Of a stretch of DNA of 64,000 bases, positions 42,268-53,631 are shown in pieces. Position 1 is the stretch's first letter; each line of letters begins with the position of its first letter. The notes below the pieces were generated by a model that worked only from the letters and a program-made list of their open reading frames with translations, ran no database searches and was not told the DNA's origin. This DNA comes from Undaria pinnatifida (Eukaryota > Sar > Phaeophyceae > Laminariales > Alariaceae), in the NCBI GenBank assembly GCA_012845835.1, contig JABAKD010000010.1:8365599-8429598 (forward strand), given 5' to 3'. Made by a program: the position numbers and the translations under genes.

Positions 42268-45200
42268 CTCTGCGAAAAAAACAAGGAACCCCAAGGTATG
42301 CAGGCAGGGAAAAACGATAAATTGGTATCTCGACGACGCGACTGTCGGGATGGAGTTGAAACTAAAGTATTTGATACCTGCTGCGCATGCTTGCTATCAC
42401 GATTTGGTGGCAGCAAATATACAGTAGTGTTTGTTGTAAGCGTAGACTCTTGTGGTTAGCGCGTACGTAGGATGCAAACAGCAAGCGCACAAGCAAGCAA
42501 GGCAAGCAAATAAGCAACCAAGCGAACAAGCGAACAAGCACACTTGCACGCAAGGGAGCAAGCGATCGATCAAGCAAGGAAAGCGCTCGCGTTCAACGAA
42601 CGCCGCGTACGTACAATATGTGTCTATGTATGGGGCGTTTGGCTTCTGACTTGTCGTGAAGACCAGCAACAGTGCAGCAGCAAATACGTGGTAGTGCCTT
42701 AGGCTTTGGCGGATTCTCAAAAGTTTGGAATACGGTACGTAGCATTGTGCCGATGACGCAGGTGCCTATAATGCTTTAAACCCCGCCCTCTCCTCACCGG
42801 TTATACGACTTACAGGATACACTTGATAAACGGATGCATTTCCTTCCACAGCTGTCACATTTTGTCCCCCTCAAAAACGGGTGCTATAGTTTCCACGCAC
42901 AGACTGAGTAACATCACCTTGTTGACCCTGGTACAAGCTACACGGCAGTTCCAAGGGGAGTCGCCGAGCTATATCCTTAATGAGGACACACACCCAGTAA
43001 TACGCGCGATCGAAGTATCACACACAGCGTGCAAAGATGAGTTTCGACAAAATTTTCGATCTTACAGCTGGAGTGTATTTGTATTTTTACAATATAATGC
43101 TCTTGCGTAATGTTAAAAATGCGAGTTTGACATGAAGCAGGGAGGGCATAATGCGGGCGCGCACACAGGATGATGGGGGGCCGTCGACTTTATATTCGGC
43201 CTCGGAACCATTAATACGGTATGCATGACATACTTCTGCCGTGCTCGCGAAACACTGCACGAACGATTTTCGGGGCAACATACTTGGAATTGGTGCGGAA
43301 TAATGTTTTCGATGTGTAGTGAAAATGTTATTCTGGGCGTTCGAGCACGTTGAGACGGGACCCTGGGCAACTTGGCACAGCAAGATCGCAAGCCATGTTC
43401 GCAAGACAAGGTCACAAAAGCCCAACAGAGATTACCACTTGTTCGAGATACTATTGGTGTAGGCACACTGTGTTAAGAGACGACGATTGTTCGTACATTG
43501 GTTGATAAGGTTTCATTGGCTTAGAGTGATAGTGTTAGGGTTAGGTGTAGATAAAATCAACAGCGTATCCCAGCTGTTTTATTGAATAACTTGTGAGGTA
43601 CCCTCCAAAAGGCGAGAGATAAAGCTGTTGGTCGTACTTGCACACCCATACGACCGTCCTGTTGACACCTGCTCCTACATCGCCCAGGTTGCGGCTCGGG
43701 GTGCGTTTTTTTTGTTTCGTCATCCGCCGGCCCTCACCACACGCAGCTCTGTTTGTCAGCACCTTACCTGAATACCGTGATACGTAAATCTGCCGGACTT
43801 TGTTTTTATATTATCGGGACCAACCATCCTTCTCAACAACCGTTCCTCGTACGCGCACCACTCTTTGTAACGATCAATACCTACCAGTTTATCTAGACGA
43901 ATTGGGGGAGGGAGGGAGGGAGGGAGGGAGGGGGCCGGGGGGGGGGGGAGGGGAGAAAACACGTATCCGTACCCTTGTTTGCCTTAGCCCTGATGCGTCT
44001 TTTCTCATTCAGATACATTTTCTTCAGACAGTCGCCCGTCATGTTCAGCTCCGTCGGCCACTTAAGAGCAAGCTGCAAAAACGACGAGCGCGGGGTGGGT
44101 GGGAGGGAGGGGGGTGGAGGGGGGAGAGGGGAGGGCAAGGTTTGTGCGCGCGACGGGTGGTATTGTGTTGCTGTATGCGCATTTTTGAATGAACTCGCAA
44201 TTGATCTCAAACGGTGTTTGTGATACATTCTTTCTTTCAAAGAACGTTGTGAGCCTCTCTTTTGTGACTACGGGCTGCAGCTGTAATCGCCTTCGCCTAA
44301 CAACCGAGAAACACACTAACACATAGACCAACACCACCAACACACCAGTGACACTAGCACACCAACACCACCAACACCAGCACCACAAGCACCGCAAGCA
44401 CCAACACCACCAACACCACCAACCACCAACCACCAACACCAACAGAACCAACATTACCACCACCAACGCCGCCAACTTCGCCACCATCACCACCAGCACT
44501 ACCACCACCCCGCACAGGCCGATTGCGACTGACTGTCGCCGCAAGTGTCCCTGACACCCACTGAGGAGCGAAAACCAAAACGCTACCCATGATTCCTCTA
44601 AAGCAAATAACTAACATAGCGCCGTCGGTAGTGGTGGTGGGTGTGAGGTGGAAGCGGCGGATAACTGACCTTATCGTACAAAGACTTGTTTTCGGTCATC
44701 GCCTGCTTGGTTCTCAAGCCACTGAGGGAAGCAGGCGCGTGCGCGGGGGCGGGACGGGGGGGGCTGTAATCAGTTTGTGCGTGGCCGTAGTCGTATGACC
44801 ATAAGCCTCGCATTCCTATCATGCCGGGACGGAGCACGCCGGGTTTTCAACAACCAGCCAGACATTGCTTGCACCAAGCGCGAAGCGCCGTGAGGTGTTC
44901 GGTGAGTCGCATGAAGGGTGAGCTGCACTCTTCCAAGAACCGCTCGTAGGACGGACTTCGGCACCTTGTGCCTACTTTCTTGCTTATGGATGACAGCGCC
45001 AATGAGTTATACTTTGTTTTCTGGTGTGGCCACTCCATAGACAGCAAAGGGTATTACTATGTAACTGCCTCGTGGGTGCCTTACCACATTCACACTACGT
45101 GATGCGATATTTCCCCTTGTTCGGAGTTAGGGTTCTCCACTCCGCACAATACGATCTAACCCGATAACCATCATGGTGACCGCCAAAAAAAAAACGGCAC

Positions 45201-48200
45201 CCTGGTGGTCTAGCTCACGCAGTGATTGGCATGTTGTACAGCGTTGTTGCCAACCAACGCCAACCCCAATATACATATAATGCTTTACAGCGTCGGTGCC
45301 AACCGCGGCCAACTATTATATATATATATTAAGGGGCGGGGGGGGGGGGGGGAGGGGGGAGGGCGTCAGGTGCATCGGGTAGCGTTGAGGAAAAAGCATT
45401 GGAATCAACTCCTTCATCGCAGGTTATACACACAGCTACAGCAGTAGACTGTCGTATGAGCAAGATGGTGCAAGAGAAGAATTTATTCTACTGTTAGCGT
45501 TTTACATTTGATACCCAGGTATGGTATACGATAGCAAGGTGTGATGTATGATGCCCGTGTGTAATCATGATACCCGGCTATGCTAGAAGGTACCCGAATA
45601 ACATACATAATATACCAGGGCACCACACATGATACCAACGCACCAGTATAACACATGACACCGGGGTGTGATACATGATGTCAGCGTAAGACTACACCAG
45701 AGGGAATGGTGTATGGTACCAGGGCATGACGTATCATATATCATACCGAGTTTAGCGAGTGCGCTGCAGCAGTGCACCATGCCATGCCATGCCATCGATC
45801 TTCAAAATACCTCTCACGATTCTTTCCGTTTCTTTTACCTCTAACCTTCCGTTCCCATTGAAGCGCCTCTACTCGTTCCGGTGCCAAAGCGCGGGGGCGT
45901 ACTTTATGACCTATACTGTCCTGGCTGGAGAGCCTCCTCGACTCAGAAACTACCCAACACCTTCTGGGCCCCATTCGTTCTTCGTGATTGCATCCATTTT
46001 ATGCGCAGGTCGTAGGAGTGTCCGCCGGATTGCACGCACAAATGTATATCAAAAGTCGGTTTTTGGCTGAGGTGTGTAGAGTTCCTCACGGACACTGGCT
46101 GGACGTGCTGGATGCCGATGGGTAGCAACAACGGTGTAATGTGGACAACATACACATACAGGCACAGATGCACACACACCTTTCGTTAGGAGCCTGAGTG
46201 GGGAAGAGGGAGGGGAGGGAGGGCAAGGCAAGGTATGGCAAGGCAAGGTATGGCAAGGCAAGGCAAGGCAAGGCAAGGCAAGGCAAGGCAAGGCAAGGCA
46301 AGGCAAGGTAGCGCTCACCCGTACTCGTTGACACTCCACGCCTCGAACGCCCGCAGCATTTCGTGCAGGTGTTCTCGCAGGCTGTTGGTCCAGGTGAAGG
46401 GGGGGGAGAGGGGCTCTCCGCCCGACCTCAGCTGCGCCAAGTTTTCGTCCACCTGGGGAGGCGCGGCGCGGTCGAGGTCAGCGTCAGTGTATATCGTAAA
46501 AAATCAATGACAATCGACGAGCACTGGGAACACTCAACCGTATCATATGTGCGATAAAACGAAAGCAAGTACAGGGTGGGGGCAAGAGAATACAGCTGTG
46601 ACCACGGCTTGTCCAGAAGGTCGTCGAGAGTAAAACCTCCTGCGAGTTCGGGCTGGAAAGCAAAGGCAAAGCAACAAAGACATGCAAACCTTTTCCTCGA
46701 AGACGACCCTAAGAGCCCCGAACTCCTTATAGAGACGGCTGCTCTCCACCCGGTCGTCCTCTTCCTTAAAAGCCCCAAGGATAGCCTGGCGTTGTGCACA
46801 CACAAACGGAATGGATCAGTCTATAAAATCGGGTAGTAGCGGGATAATGAATCGGAGGTACCCCCCACCCCTGCTGTGACATCGATAACAAACACAATCG
46901 CCCGCACCCCGACACACAGAGACGCGCACACATACACACCCAGACATGCACAGACGCACGCAGATCCACCACAAAAAGAACACAGTCACACGTACGCACA
47001 GGTAAACAGAAACACACAAGACACACAGACAGCGTAGACAGACTCACACATAGACACACACAACGCACACACCGACACACACACCTTAACCGCTCCCTGC
47101 GACTGGCCGTAGACGGTCGACAGCCGTTCCAGATAGGGGAGTCTGCTGTGAGCGTCCGACACAGACCGTCGCACCATGCCGTCCAGCGTCCGCATCAACT
47201 GCAGCACGCGATCAGTATGCTCGCCGCCGGGTCGGCCGCTTTCGATCCAGGCCCTGGCGTCTACGCAAATCGTTACAGAGGAAGGGAGGGAGGGAGGGAG
47301 GGACGGGGGGAGGGAGGGAGGGACGGGGGGAGGGGAGGGACGGGGGGGGGTTGGTGGCGGCTGGTGCTGTCTACAACCTTGGAGGCATCCCTATGAAGGC
47401 GTACGATCGCAGTTTGGACTAGCGGGAGCAGGAGTGGGGGGTCGAGGGGGCGGTGGTATCGGTCGGCGGAGCGTACTAGGCATGGGGCATCCCTGTTAAA
47501 TAGGTGCCGGGGTTGTTTAGCCATGAATACGCATCATCTTGTTCCCAGATGCTATTACGTGATACAGCACGACAGTAGACTACACTCGTAGCCAACTCGC
47601 TCAGCTTAACGAAGAAAGGAACGAAAAGCTTCACAAAAAAAGAAGGAAGGGATTGATCAATCGCGCCTACCGCACATTCAACACAGCTGCGCACCTTGCT
47701 CGAAACGAACCAGCGCGGCCTCGTGCGTCTGATTCCAAGCCGCCGTAGCCGGCGTCGCCGACGACGCCACCACCGTTGGCGTCGACACGCCTCCTCCCCC
47801 CTCGCCACCACTGCCACTGCCCCCGCCCCCACCACCCTGAACTCCGTCAGAAGTCCCCAGTTCTACGATTTTAGTATCGACAATCACGCCACCTCCGGAA
47901 ATTACGGGAGTCACGGACTGTTTAGACAACACACCCGCTAGGCCCAAGACCGCGCCACCACCCTGCTGCGGCACGACAGGTCTATGCGCACCGAATTCAG
48001 CGGTGGCGGTGGCAGCAGCGGCACTACCACTAGCGTTACCGCTAGCGTTAGTTTTAACGTTGGGGGTAGCTACGGTTCCGGCCCCTCCAGCACTAGCTGC
48101 GCTAGCCGCGGGTGCTATCCAACCCGTAACATTGACCTCGCTTTCGTCATTGCTTGCAGCGGCGGTCGAGGCTATGGAACCATCGGCGGAATCGGAGAAG

Positions 48201-50563
48201 AGGGTCTGTCCGGTCGCCACGGACAGCGCAGCGTTGGAGGCGCCGGCAGGGTTGACCTTGTTGAGCTTTGGACTTCCTTTTCTTCCGGCCGCGGCCACCG
48301 CCACCTCGGCGGGAACCTTTTTGTGTTTTTTCTTTGGTGGGCCCGAGGATGTTTTTCCGGACTCGTTTGGAGGTGCAGATTTTGGCTTTCGGGGGTTGTG
48401 GTCGTGATTAAGGAGTAGGTGAGGAGGAGTAGGAGATAGAGAAGGAAATGACAGGTAGAAGGACAAAAAGGGACAGAGAGAAAAAATGAGAGAGAGGGAG
48501 GGACAAATATGTATTGAGGGGGAGGGGGAGGGGGCGTGTGAGGGCGAAGAGAGAGAATGAAGGGAGAGAGCGAAGGGAGAGAGAGAAGGGAGAGAGAGAA
48601 CGTCGAAAGGGATGGGAGAGAGGAAAGAGAGAGAGGGGAGGAAAAGAGGGGGAGAGAAGGAGAGAAAGGAAGGGGGGGAGGTAGAGAGAACTACATGTCA
48701 GAGACAGACAGCGGCAAATTGATACAAATAGAACGAGAGAGCCAAGTGCGTAAAGGGGAAGCGGTAGCGCAAGAGTTCTAAACGTCGTCCTATCATGTCG
48801 TGCCTGCAGCAGGATTAACACCCCCCCACACTTTCCCTCCCCGCCTACACACAGCACGTTAGGGCGCACCGTACATGCAATGGTGCGGTCAGCATCCATG
48901 GCGCGGGTCCTTCATGTCCAACGGCGGAGACAAAAAGCGTCGAAGACGGCCCCAGACAAAACCTCTAGCCTACTTAAACAATACCAGGCCCCTAACATGT
49001 GTAACCACATAGATTGTACGTAAACCGTACCGTACCTACCTGTCAGTACAAACACTATACCTCACCTACGTAAAAAGTACCCGAACTAACCCTTCGGTCT
49101 TTGCCCTGCCGCCATGACTGAAAAGCTCACCTTTTTCTTTTTGCGAACGGCAACGTCGCCATCCGCTCCCGCTCCCGTCCCCGGTCCCATCCCACCAGAA
49201 CCTGCCCCCTCGCTCTCTCCACCGCCGCCGCCGCCACCGATGGTCTGCTGCCCCGAAGCGTCGCTGCCAGCTGATCCGACCGTCGCGACGGATCCCTGGT
49301 TCGCAAAGAACCCTGAGTGGACTGTTTGTGCTTTGCTCGAAGCCTCCTGCTCGCCGTCACCATCGCAAGCCCCCCGAGGGGAAATTATAGGGTTACATAG
49401 GAAGGGGAGGGGAAAGAGAAGAGGGAGGGGGAAGGAGAGGGGTAAAGGGTAGGGGAAAGGGAAAGGGAAGGGGAGAGGGAAGTGTGACGCTCACGCGGGT
49501 CAGCTCCATCGAGGAAAAAACACTAAATTCACCTCTGCCCCCCCCGCCCCCCCCTCCCTCCTCCCTTACCGCCAAAAAATCACTCAAATCACCTCCCCAT
49601 CACCATCCGCTGACCCAAGCACCACCCACCCACCTCCCACCCACCTTGGCGTAGTACGCCTTCTCCAACTCAGAGTCATCGATGAAGTCGTCTTCGTAGT
49701 CAAAGCTATGCCTCCGCACCACCTTCTTCCTGCTCTTCCCCTTGCTCTTTCCAGCTGCCCCACCACCATCGGCGCCGCCACCACCGCCACCACCATCGCC
49801 GCCTTCACCGCCCACGCCGTCGACCCCGCTGCCCCCGTTGTCGTCGCTGCTTTCCGCCTCACTCTCGTCGCTGCTGCTATCCGACGAGCTCGTGAACATG
49901 CCGGACCCGCCTCCGCCGTGCTGGAGTTCCAGACGCTCGATGAGCCCCATCCACCCACGGGTTCGACTCTCCTTAGAGATCTCTCCGGCACCGCCCCGTT
50001 GCTGCACGTCCGTTGCTTCCGGGCCCATCGCTGCTGCTCCTGTCGCTCCCGCCCCCATGGAGCCGGTCGTTTCGGCACCGGTGGCAGATGCCACTCCTGC
50101 CGCCGCCCCCACCTCCGCCCCCGCCGGAAGACCACTGCTTCCCGCACCCCTGCTACCCGCTACTGCTTCTACAGCCATCATTGATCCATTGGCTGTGGCC
50201 GCGCCCGCCGCTGGTCCATCTCCAGCGGCGCTCCCCCCCATCACGCCGCCTGGGTCAACACCAGCCCCGGCCGAAACAACACCGAACGCTGCTTCTCCCG
50301 AGGCCAATCCGGCTGTTGTTGCTGTTGCTGAAAAAGAAGGGGAGGCCTCTGAGTTTGGCAATATACCGCCGCCAGCCCTGCTCGAAGCAGTAGCAGCAGT
50401 ATCTTGGCTCGTCGCGGAGAATGCAACGCCTTCGGTGTTGGTGCGGTTGGTTTTGACGGCGTCTGTGGCTGAATTTTTTAATTTCCGCCTGGGGCCGTCG
50501 GCCTCGCGTATCAAGCTTTTCACGCTCACCCCGGTGGGGTGAGCCGCGCAGTTGATGTAAAAT
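41590..50563 (-). CDS. UBN: Ubinuclein/HPC2-like HIRA-complex subunit, gene span (10 exons, 5' end not found)
   Basis: Ubinucleins are nuclear partners of HIRA in replication-independent deposition of histone H3.3-H4. About 1061 residues are visible. The HPC2/ubinuclein (HUN/HRD) domain is the key evidence: FDYEDDFIDDSELEKAYYAK (residues 287-306), split by an intron, continues as HSGFFANQG (316-324), as in the family where an acidic FIDDSE core is followed by a GGF-NxG motif. A later helical region (about 609-836) resembles the ubinuclein middle domain, with FTWTNSLREHLHEML and LKWPTELNMTGDCLKKMYLN corresponding to its W-x-x-x-LR and WP-x-x-x-x-M motifs. Nine predicted splices keep phase. Long Ala/Gly/Ser-rich segments fill the rest. 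The first exon(s) upstream of 50563 were not identified. Confidence 0.83.
42268..43767 (-). other. Ubinuclein intron (1.5 kb)
   Basis: Has a GCAAG/CAAG-type repeat at about 42476-42580. No well-supported exon was seen, but a small one could be missed. Confidence 0.5.
43768..43892 (-). CDS. UBN: Ubinuclein exon I
   Basis: Joins exon H through G|AT (Asp) and encodes KLVGIDRYKEWCAYEERLLR and RMVGPDNIKTKSGRFTYHGI, ending CAG before GTAAGG. Charged helical sequence with no independent family match. Confidence 0.8.
43973..44072 (-). CDS. UBN: Ubinuclein exon H (WP motif)
   Basis: LALKWPTELNMTGDCLKKMY and LNEKRRIRAKANK; the WP-x-x-x-x-M pattern and following basic helix match the end of the ubinuclein middle domain. 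Acceptor TTTTTGCAG, donor GTACGG, phase 1 end. Confidence 0.84.
44310..44530 (-). repeat. CCA/CAA triplet repeat in ubinuclein intron
   Basis: Imperfect CACCAACAC repeat (GTTGGTG in the transcribed sense) between exons G and H. Confidence 0.85.
44670..44721 (-). CDS. UBN: Ubinuclein exon G (small exon)
   Basis: Completes a glycine codon left by exon F and encodes GLRTKQAMTENKSLYDK, then GTCAGT. The exact phase match supports it. A sense-oriented copy of element B ends about 36 bases before its acceptor. Confidence 0.8.
44757..45365 (-). mobile_element. Interspersed element B, copy 2
   Basis: Reverse-complement homologue of 9257-9869 over about 570 bases, including CATACGACTACGGCCACGCA and CTGATTACAGCCCCC at its 3' end and a TATATATATAATAGTTGGCC stretch at its 5' end. 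Lies in sense in the ubinuclein intron before exon G, whose acceptor is 35 bases beyond the element. Confidence 0.8.
45370..46220 (-). other. Ubinuclein intron, remainder
   Basis: Carries ATGATACC/ACCAGG-type words around 45500-45760 and GCCAT x3 at 45780. No exon was seen. Confidence 0.5.
46221..46309 (+). repeat. AAGGC pentanucleotide microsatellite
   Basis: Near-perfect (AAGGC)n, reading CCTTG in the sense of the ubinuclein gene, placed 10 bases after the donor of exon F. Confidence 0.95.
46319..46452 (-). CDS. UBN: Ubinuclein exon F (middle-domain tryptophan motif)
   Basis: Acceptor CCCCAG, donor GTGAGC, phase 2 end. Contains PPFTWTNSLREHLHEMLRAF and EAWSVNEYG; the F-x-W-x-x-x-LR pattern is the best match to the ubinuclein middle domain. 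An AAGGC array begins directly behind the donor. Confidence 0.82.
46515..46660 (-). repeat. SINE-like repeat body, copy 4, overlapping a possible exon
   Basis: Matches 40318-40465 (ATCGACGAGCA, GCGATAAAACGAAAGCA, GTGACCACGGCTTGTCCAGA). On the minus strand, CTTTCCAG at 46653 could open an exon reading PELAGGFTLDDLLDKPWSQ, in frame with exon E and with the donor GTTGAG downstream. Because the same segment exists at 40.4 kb outside the gene, I favour a repeat, with exonisation as the alternative. Confidence 0.45.
46690..46785 (-). CDS. UBN: Ubinuclein exon E
   Basis: Thirty-two codons, phase 0: AILGAFKEEDDRVESSRLYK and EFGALRVVFEEK. The donor GTTTGC is weaker than others in the gene, so a small extension or an additional short exon downstream (see 46560-46652) is possible. 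Confidence 0.72.
47085..47260 (-). CDS. UBN: Ubinuclein exon D (helical region)
   Basis: Phase 1 start gives G|AC (Asp). Encodes ARAWIESGRPGGEHTDRVLQ, LMRTLDGMVRRSV and LPYLERLSTVYGQSQGAVK, a helical stretch that begins the conserved middle region. Acceptor GTAG, donor GTGTGT. Confidence 0.8.
47695..48385 (-). CDS. UBN: Ubinuclein exon C (lysine-rich patch and disordered linker)
   Basis: Begins PKSAPPNESGKTSSGPPKKK with the possible nuclear-localisation stretch KKKHKK, then about 170 Ala/Gly/Ser/Thr residues, ending TAAWNQTHEAALVRFEQ. Ends in phase 1 before GTGCGC, which fits the next exon. Confidence 0.78.
48420..48690 (-). repeat. GA-rich purine tract
   Basis: GAGAGAGA and GGGAGA repeats (pyrimidine-rich in the sense of the ubinuclein gene) in the intron between exons B and C; an open frame on the minus strand is a by-product. 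Confidence 0.85.
49131..49346 (-). CDS. UBN: Ubinuclein exon B (second half of HUN domain)
   Basis: Seventy-two codons, phase 0. TVHSGFFANQGSV is the conserved end of the HUN domain; a Gly/Ser-rich linker and the basic end RKKKK follow, immediately before donor GTGAGC. Confidence 0.84.
49645..50563 (-). CDS. UBN: Ubinuclein exon A (N-terminal region and first half of HUN domain)
   Basis: Starts in mid-codon after a long pyrimidine tract and AAAAG. FYINCAAHPTGVSVKSLIRE resembles the N-terminal homology segment of ubinucleins. About 200 disordered Ala/Gly/Thr residues follow, then a serine/aspartate-rich stretch (SSSDSSSDESEAESSDDN), a basic patch KGKSRKKVVRRHS and the FDYEDDFIDDSE core. Donor GTGGGT. 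No ATG in this frame precedes the acceptor, so an upstream exon must exist. Confidence 0.82.
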
Positions 50564-53500
50564 CTTTTCGGTGGGCGGAGGGGGGAGGGAGGCAGGGAGG
50601 GGGGAAGAGAGGGAGGGAAGGAGCTCGGTGCAATTGGTTCCACTTTCGGAATACCGTGGATGCCAAGCAGGACTCATCAGGATTGACCTGACTTCGGTAC
50701 TAACTCCAAAATTGCTCGAAGAGCACGACCGTACCCCACCACTCCTACTTGCCACAACAATACGAGGAGAGGGGGGCGTGGTCGGGAAGACCAGAGAAGC
50801 ATGACACCAACTCCAGCATACGGGCAACGGTACCGCCGTCGGCCCTAACGGACGACCTCGAACCGCAAACCTCGTTCCGTGCCCGCACGCGTACGCCTCC
50901 AACCTGTACCAGTTCACCCTCATGCCCCTCAAAACGCGCATCAACCTTGTGGGCGCGTTGCCATGGCATGCATCCCAACTGCATGATGTTCGCGTAAAAC
51001 GCGACGTCACCCCGCCGCATGTCATGCACGGAGCGTGCCACCCCAGAATCAGCGGCAACTTATCGTCCGACGGTGACACCGGACAATAACTCCGACATAA
51101 ACCCAGCCACAACATCCTTCACCCCTAGACCCCATGGGGGACGAGACTTCTTCCCCGTTAAAAAAATGAACAAGACAGGTAGGCGAACGCGACGGGGAGT
51201 ACCCGCCGTCACGTGGGACCGTAGACACACACGTCCACACCCCCATCTCCACCCCCATACACGAATACACACTGACACACCACCAACTGCTGTCTGTCCG
51301 CATGCAACATCGAGGCAATGCCCTTTTTCAACTTTCAAGGGCAGTCATGCCCCAGCAAAGGATAAGCCCGGTCCATGGCAACAAAGGGGTAGTTCAGCCC
51401 AACGCCAACACCAAAGGACAGTCCAGGTCTCTGGTGAGTTGAAGGCGCATACTGGTATGCACGAGTAGTGTTTGGGGGGAGTAGATTCGTAGACTGAGCT
51501 CCCAAGTAGTGTTTGGGGGCTGCATTGCTCAAGTTCGTTCTTTGGGTACGCTGTACCTTATGCAGACAGACAGACAGAGAGACAGACCGTACAATATGCA
51601 GTAGTAGCGTGTGAGGTGTGTTCATTTTAGCGCTCATACGTGTGTTCTTCGCATTAAAATGATATTAGCACCCATCTACATCCAGCGCAACCTGTGTCCG
51701 TGCCGATGCCTCCTATAGAGACGACCTCTCTCTGTAGTCACAAACTACAAGCCAGAAATACACATTGCAAATACGGCAAGGTGATTTGGCCATGCAACGC
51801 CAACCGCAATGAATACGAGGGCAAAACATAGGCAAGCCAGCCGAGGGCTATTTGCAAGGAAGAAATAAATAAAGGAACAAGAAAGAAAACAATGCAAAAG
51901 GAACAAAATGGAGAGAAAATGGGAAACACGAACGCAGGGGGGAGGGAAGAGGTACCCAGGAAGAACAAACGATGAGTGAAACAAGACAGCACGACAAAAA
52001 CGAAAACAAAGCAAACAAACAGTCAGCCAGCAACTTTTAATCAGATATTCATAGCAACGAAGCGGATGACACCGTCCAACCAACGTTGGGCGTAGCAACC
52101 ATACTGGGTTCCGATTGCATCTATTTACTAAACTGTAGGAGTAGGAGCACTGCCGCATATCACTTACCAGATACTGATTACTGTTTCCGACGAGCGGTGC
52201 CCATACCGCCATCATCACATCATCACCCCCGTCGTACCCAATATTCATACTACCACGAAGCCTAATAATTAGCGAGCAAAAACGACGCAACAAAGCAGAT
52301 GGCGCCCGCCACTCCGCCGGATTCGGGGCAGCACCCAAACTGGGTTCCGAACGCAACTACTACTTGTATTAATAGAAGGTTAGGAGCATTGCTGCTTGGT
52401 CTGTCCTCTACGTACTCGTACTGCTGTGTCTACGACGGCGGTGTCCATACCGATATCATCGCCTAGATAACCCTCAAGGGTGCCCAAAAGGAGACAGAAA
52501 GGGCAAAGCCAAAGGGAAAAAAGCGAGGAAGAGACAAAAGGGATGAAAGGGAAAATGGGTTCAGGAAGAGAACCAGTATACCAGCGTGTGTTCCAGTGTG
52601 TACCGCAGTATCGGCCGAGGGATGGGAGCAGGTAATGAAACACCAGGAGGGTACAAGTAAATAAACAAAAAGCATGTGATGGATGAGCTCCCAACAGCCA
52701 CACTATACACTACGTAGGCTGTTAGGCTCTTCGTCGCGAGAAGTCGTACCTGGTATTGAACAAGATGTGCGTTGCATGCACATTGCTGTGTAGTGCACTT
52801 GGCGGCACACGCGGGCAAAGTTAGCCTCGCCGCCGCGAGACTATTAATAGGGTAGGGAAAAAGGCTGTCACCCATCGCCAATGCCTTGCATCTTATCAAA
52901 GAGCTTGCAGCTGGCAGCTACTAATTACTGTCCGTACAACTGAAATTGAGGTGCTACGAGTCGTACCGTGGTACCTGCCACGTGCATAAACGAACTGCTG
53001 TCGATCGACAGGGAGCCCTAAAAGAAGGCCTCAAACTGAGCATACGTTGTGCTACACGATACCACTGTTGTATGCTGTACCCTGAACAAACTCAATCCGA
53101 CTCCCGAAGGGTTGCTTCCACTCTGCTCTCAGAGGGATGCTCGCATCCATTTGTTGGAGTTTTTTCGCTGACTGGACGCGCTCCACAGAATCAGCTACAA
53201 CAGGAAGTAGCTAGGAGCGACGGCGCGGGTTGAGCTTACCTGTACCACCGGGAAGGGGTACCGGCCGATACCACAGCTTGGCTAGGTCCCGGCATCATTA
53301 TGGTCCAGCCGTCTTCCAGTGCTCCAATGTTCTAATGTCCAATGGCTTGTTGATCTCTCTTGTAGGCTCTCCGCAATTTCCAGGCAAATTCGAATTCAAC
53401 TTTAAATCGTAGAGGCAGGGCAGAAAAATCGACGATTCGAGACAGAAACGCCGGCAGGGCGTACGTAGTATGTAGCTTGTCAACTCAGCAATGCAAGCTT

Positions 53501-53580
53501 TTACGTTCCCTGGGGAGAGCGGCCTGATCCCGAAAAAACCGTCGTCGCCACCTCTGAAGGCAGCTAAACAGTTCTAACGA
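50564..53580. other. Spacer between two divergent genes
   Basis: Should contain the missing first ubinuclein exon and possibly promoters for both genes, but none could be fixed. A + frame around 50835-51065 (PHAYASNLYQFTLMPLKTRI ...) looks somewhat protein-like and may be a transposon remnant. Two diverged direct copies share ACTGGGTTCCGA (about 52110 and 52340) and AGGAGCA downstream. Confidence 0.45.
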
Positions 53581-53631
53581 GAGTAGTGCCCTCAACCTCG
53601 CACAAAGCAAAGTGCTGCACAGAGAGGGCAT

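Noticed and set aside
41590-50563. Two separate genes on the minus strand (HUN part and C-terminal part)
   Set aside because: All intermediate exons keep phase and the middle-domain motifs belong to the same family as the HUN domain.
49600-50643. GTG or upstream start within the ubinuclein first visible exon
   Set aside because: The upstream extension translates a pyrimidine tract, which is better explained as the end of an intron.
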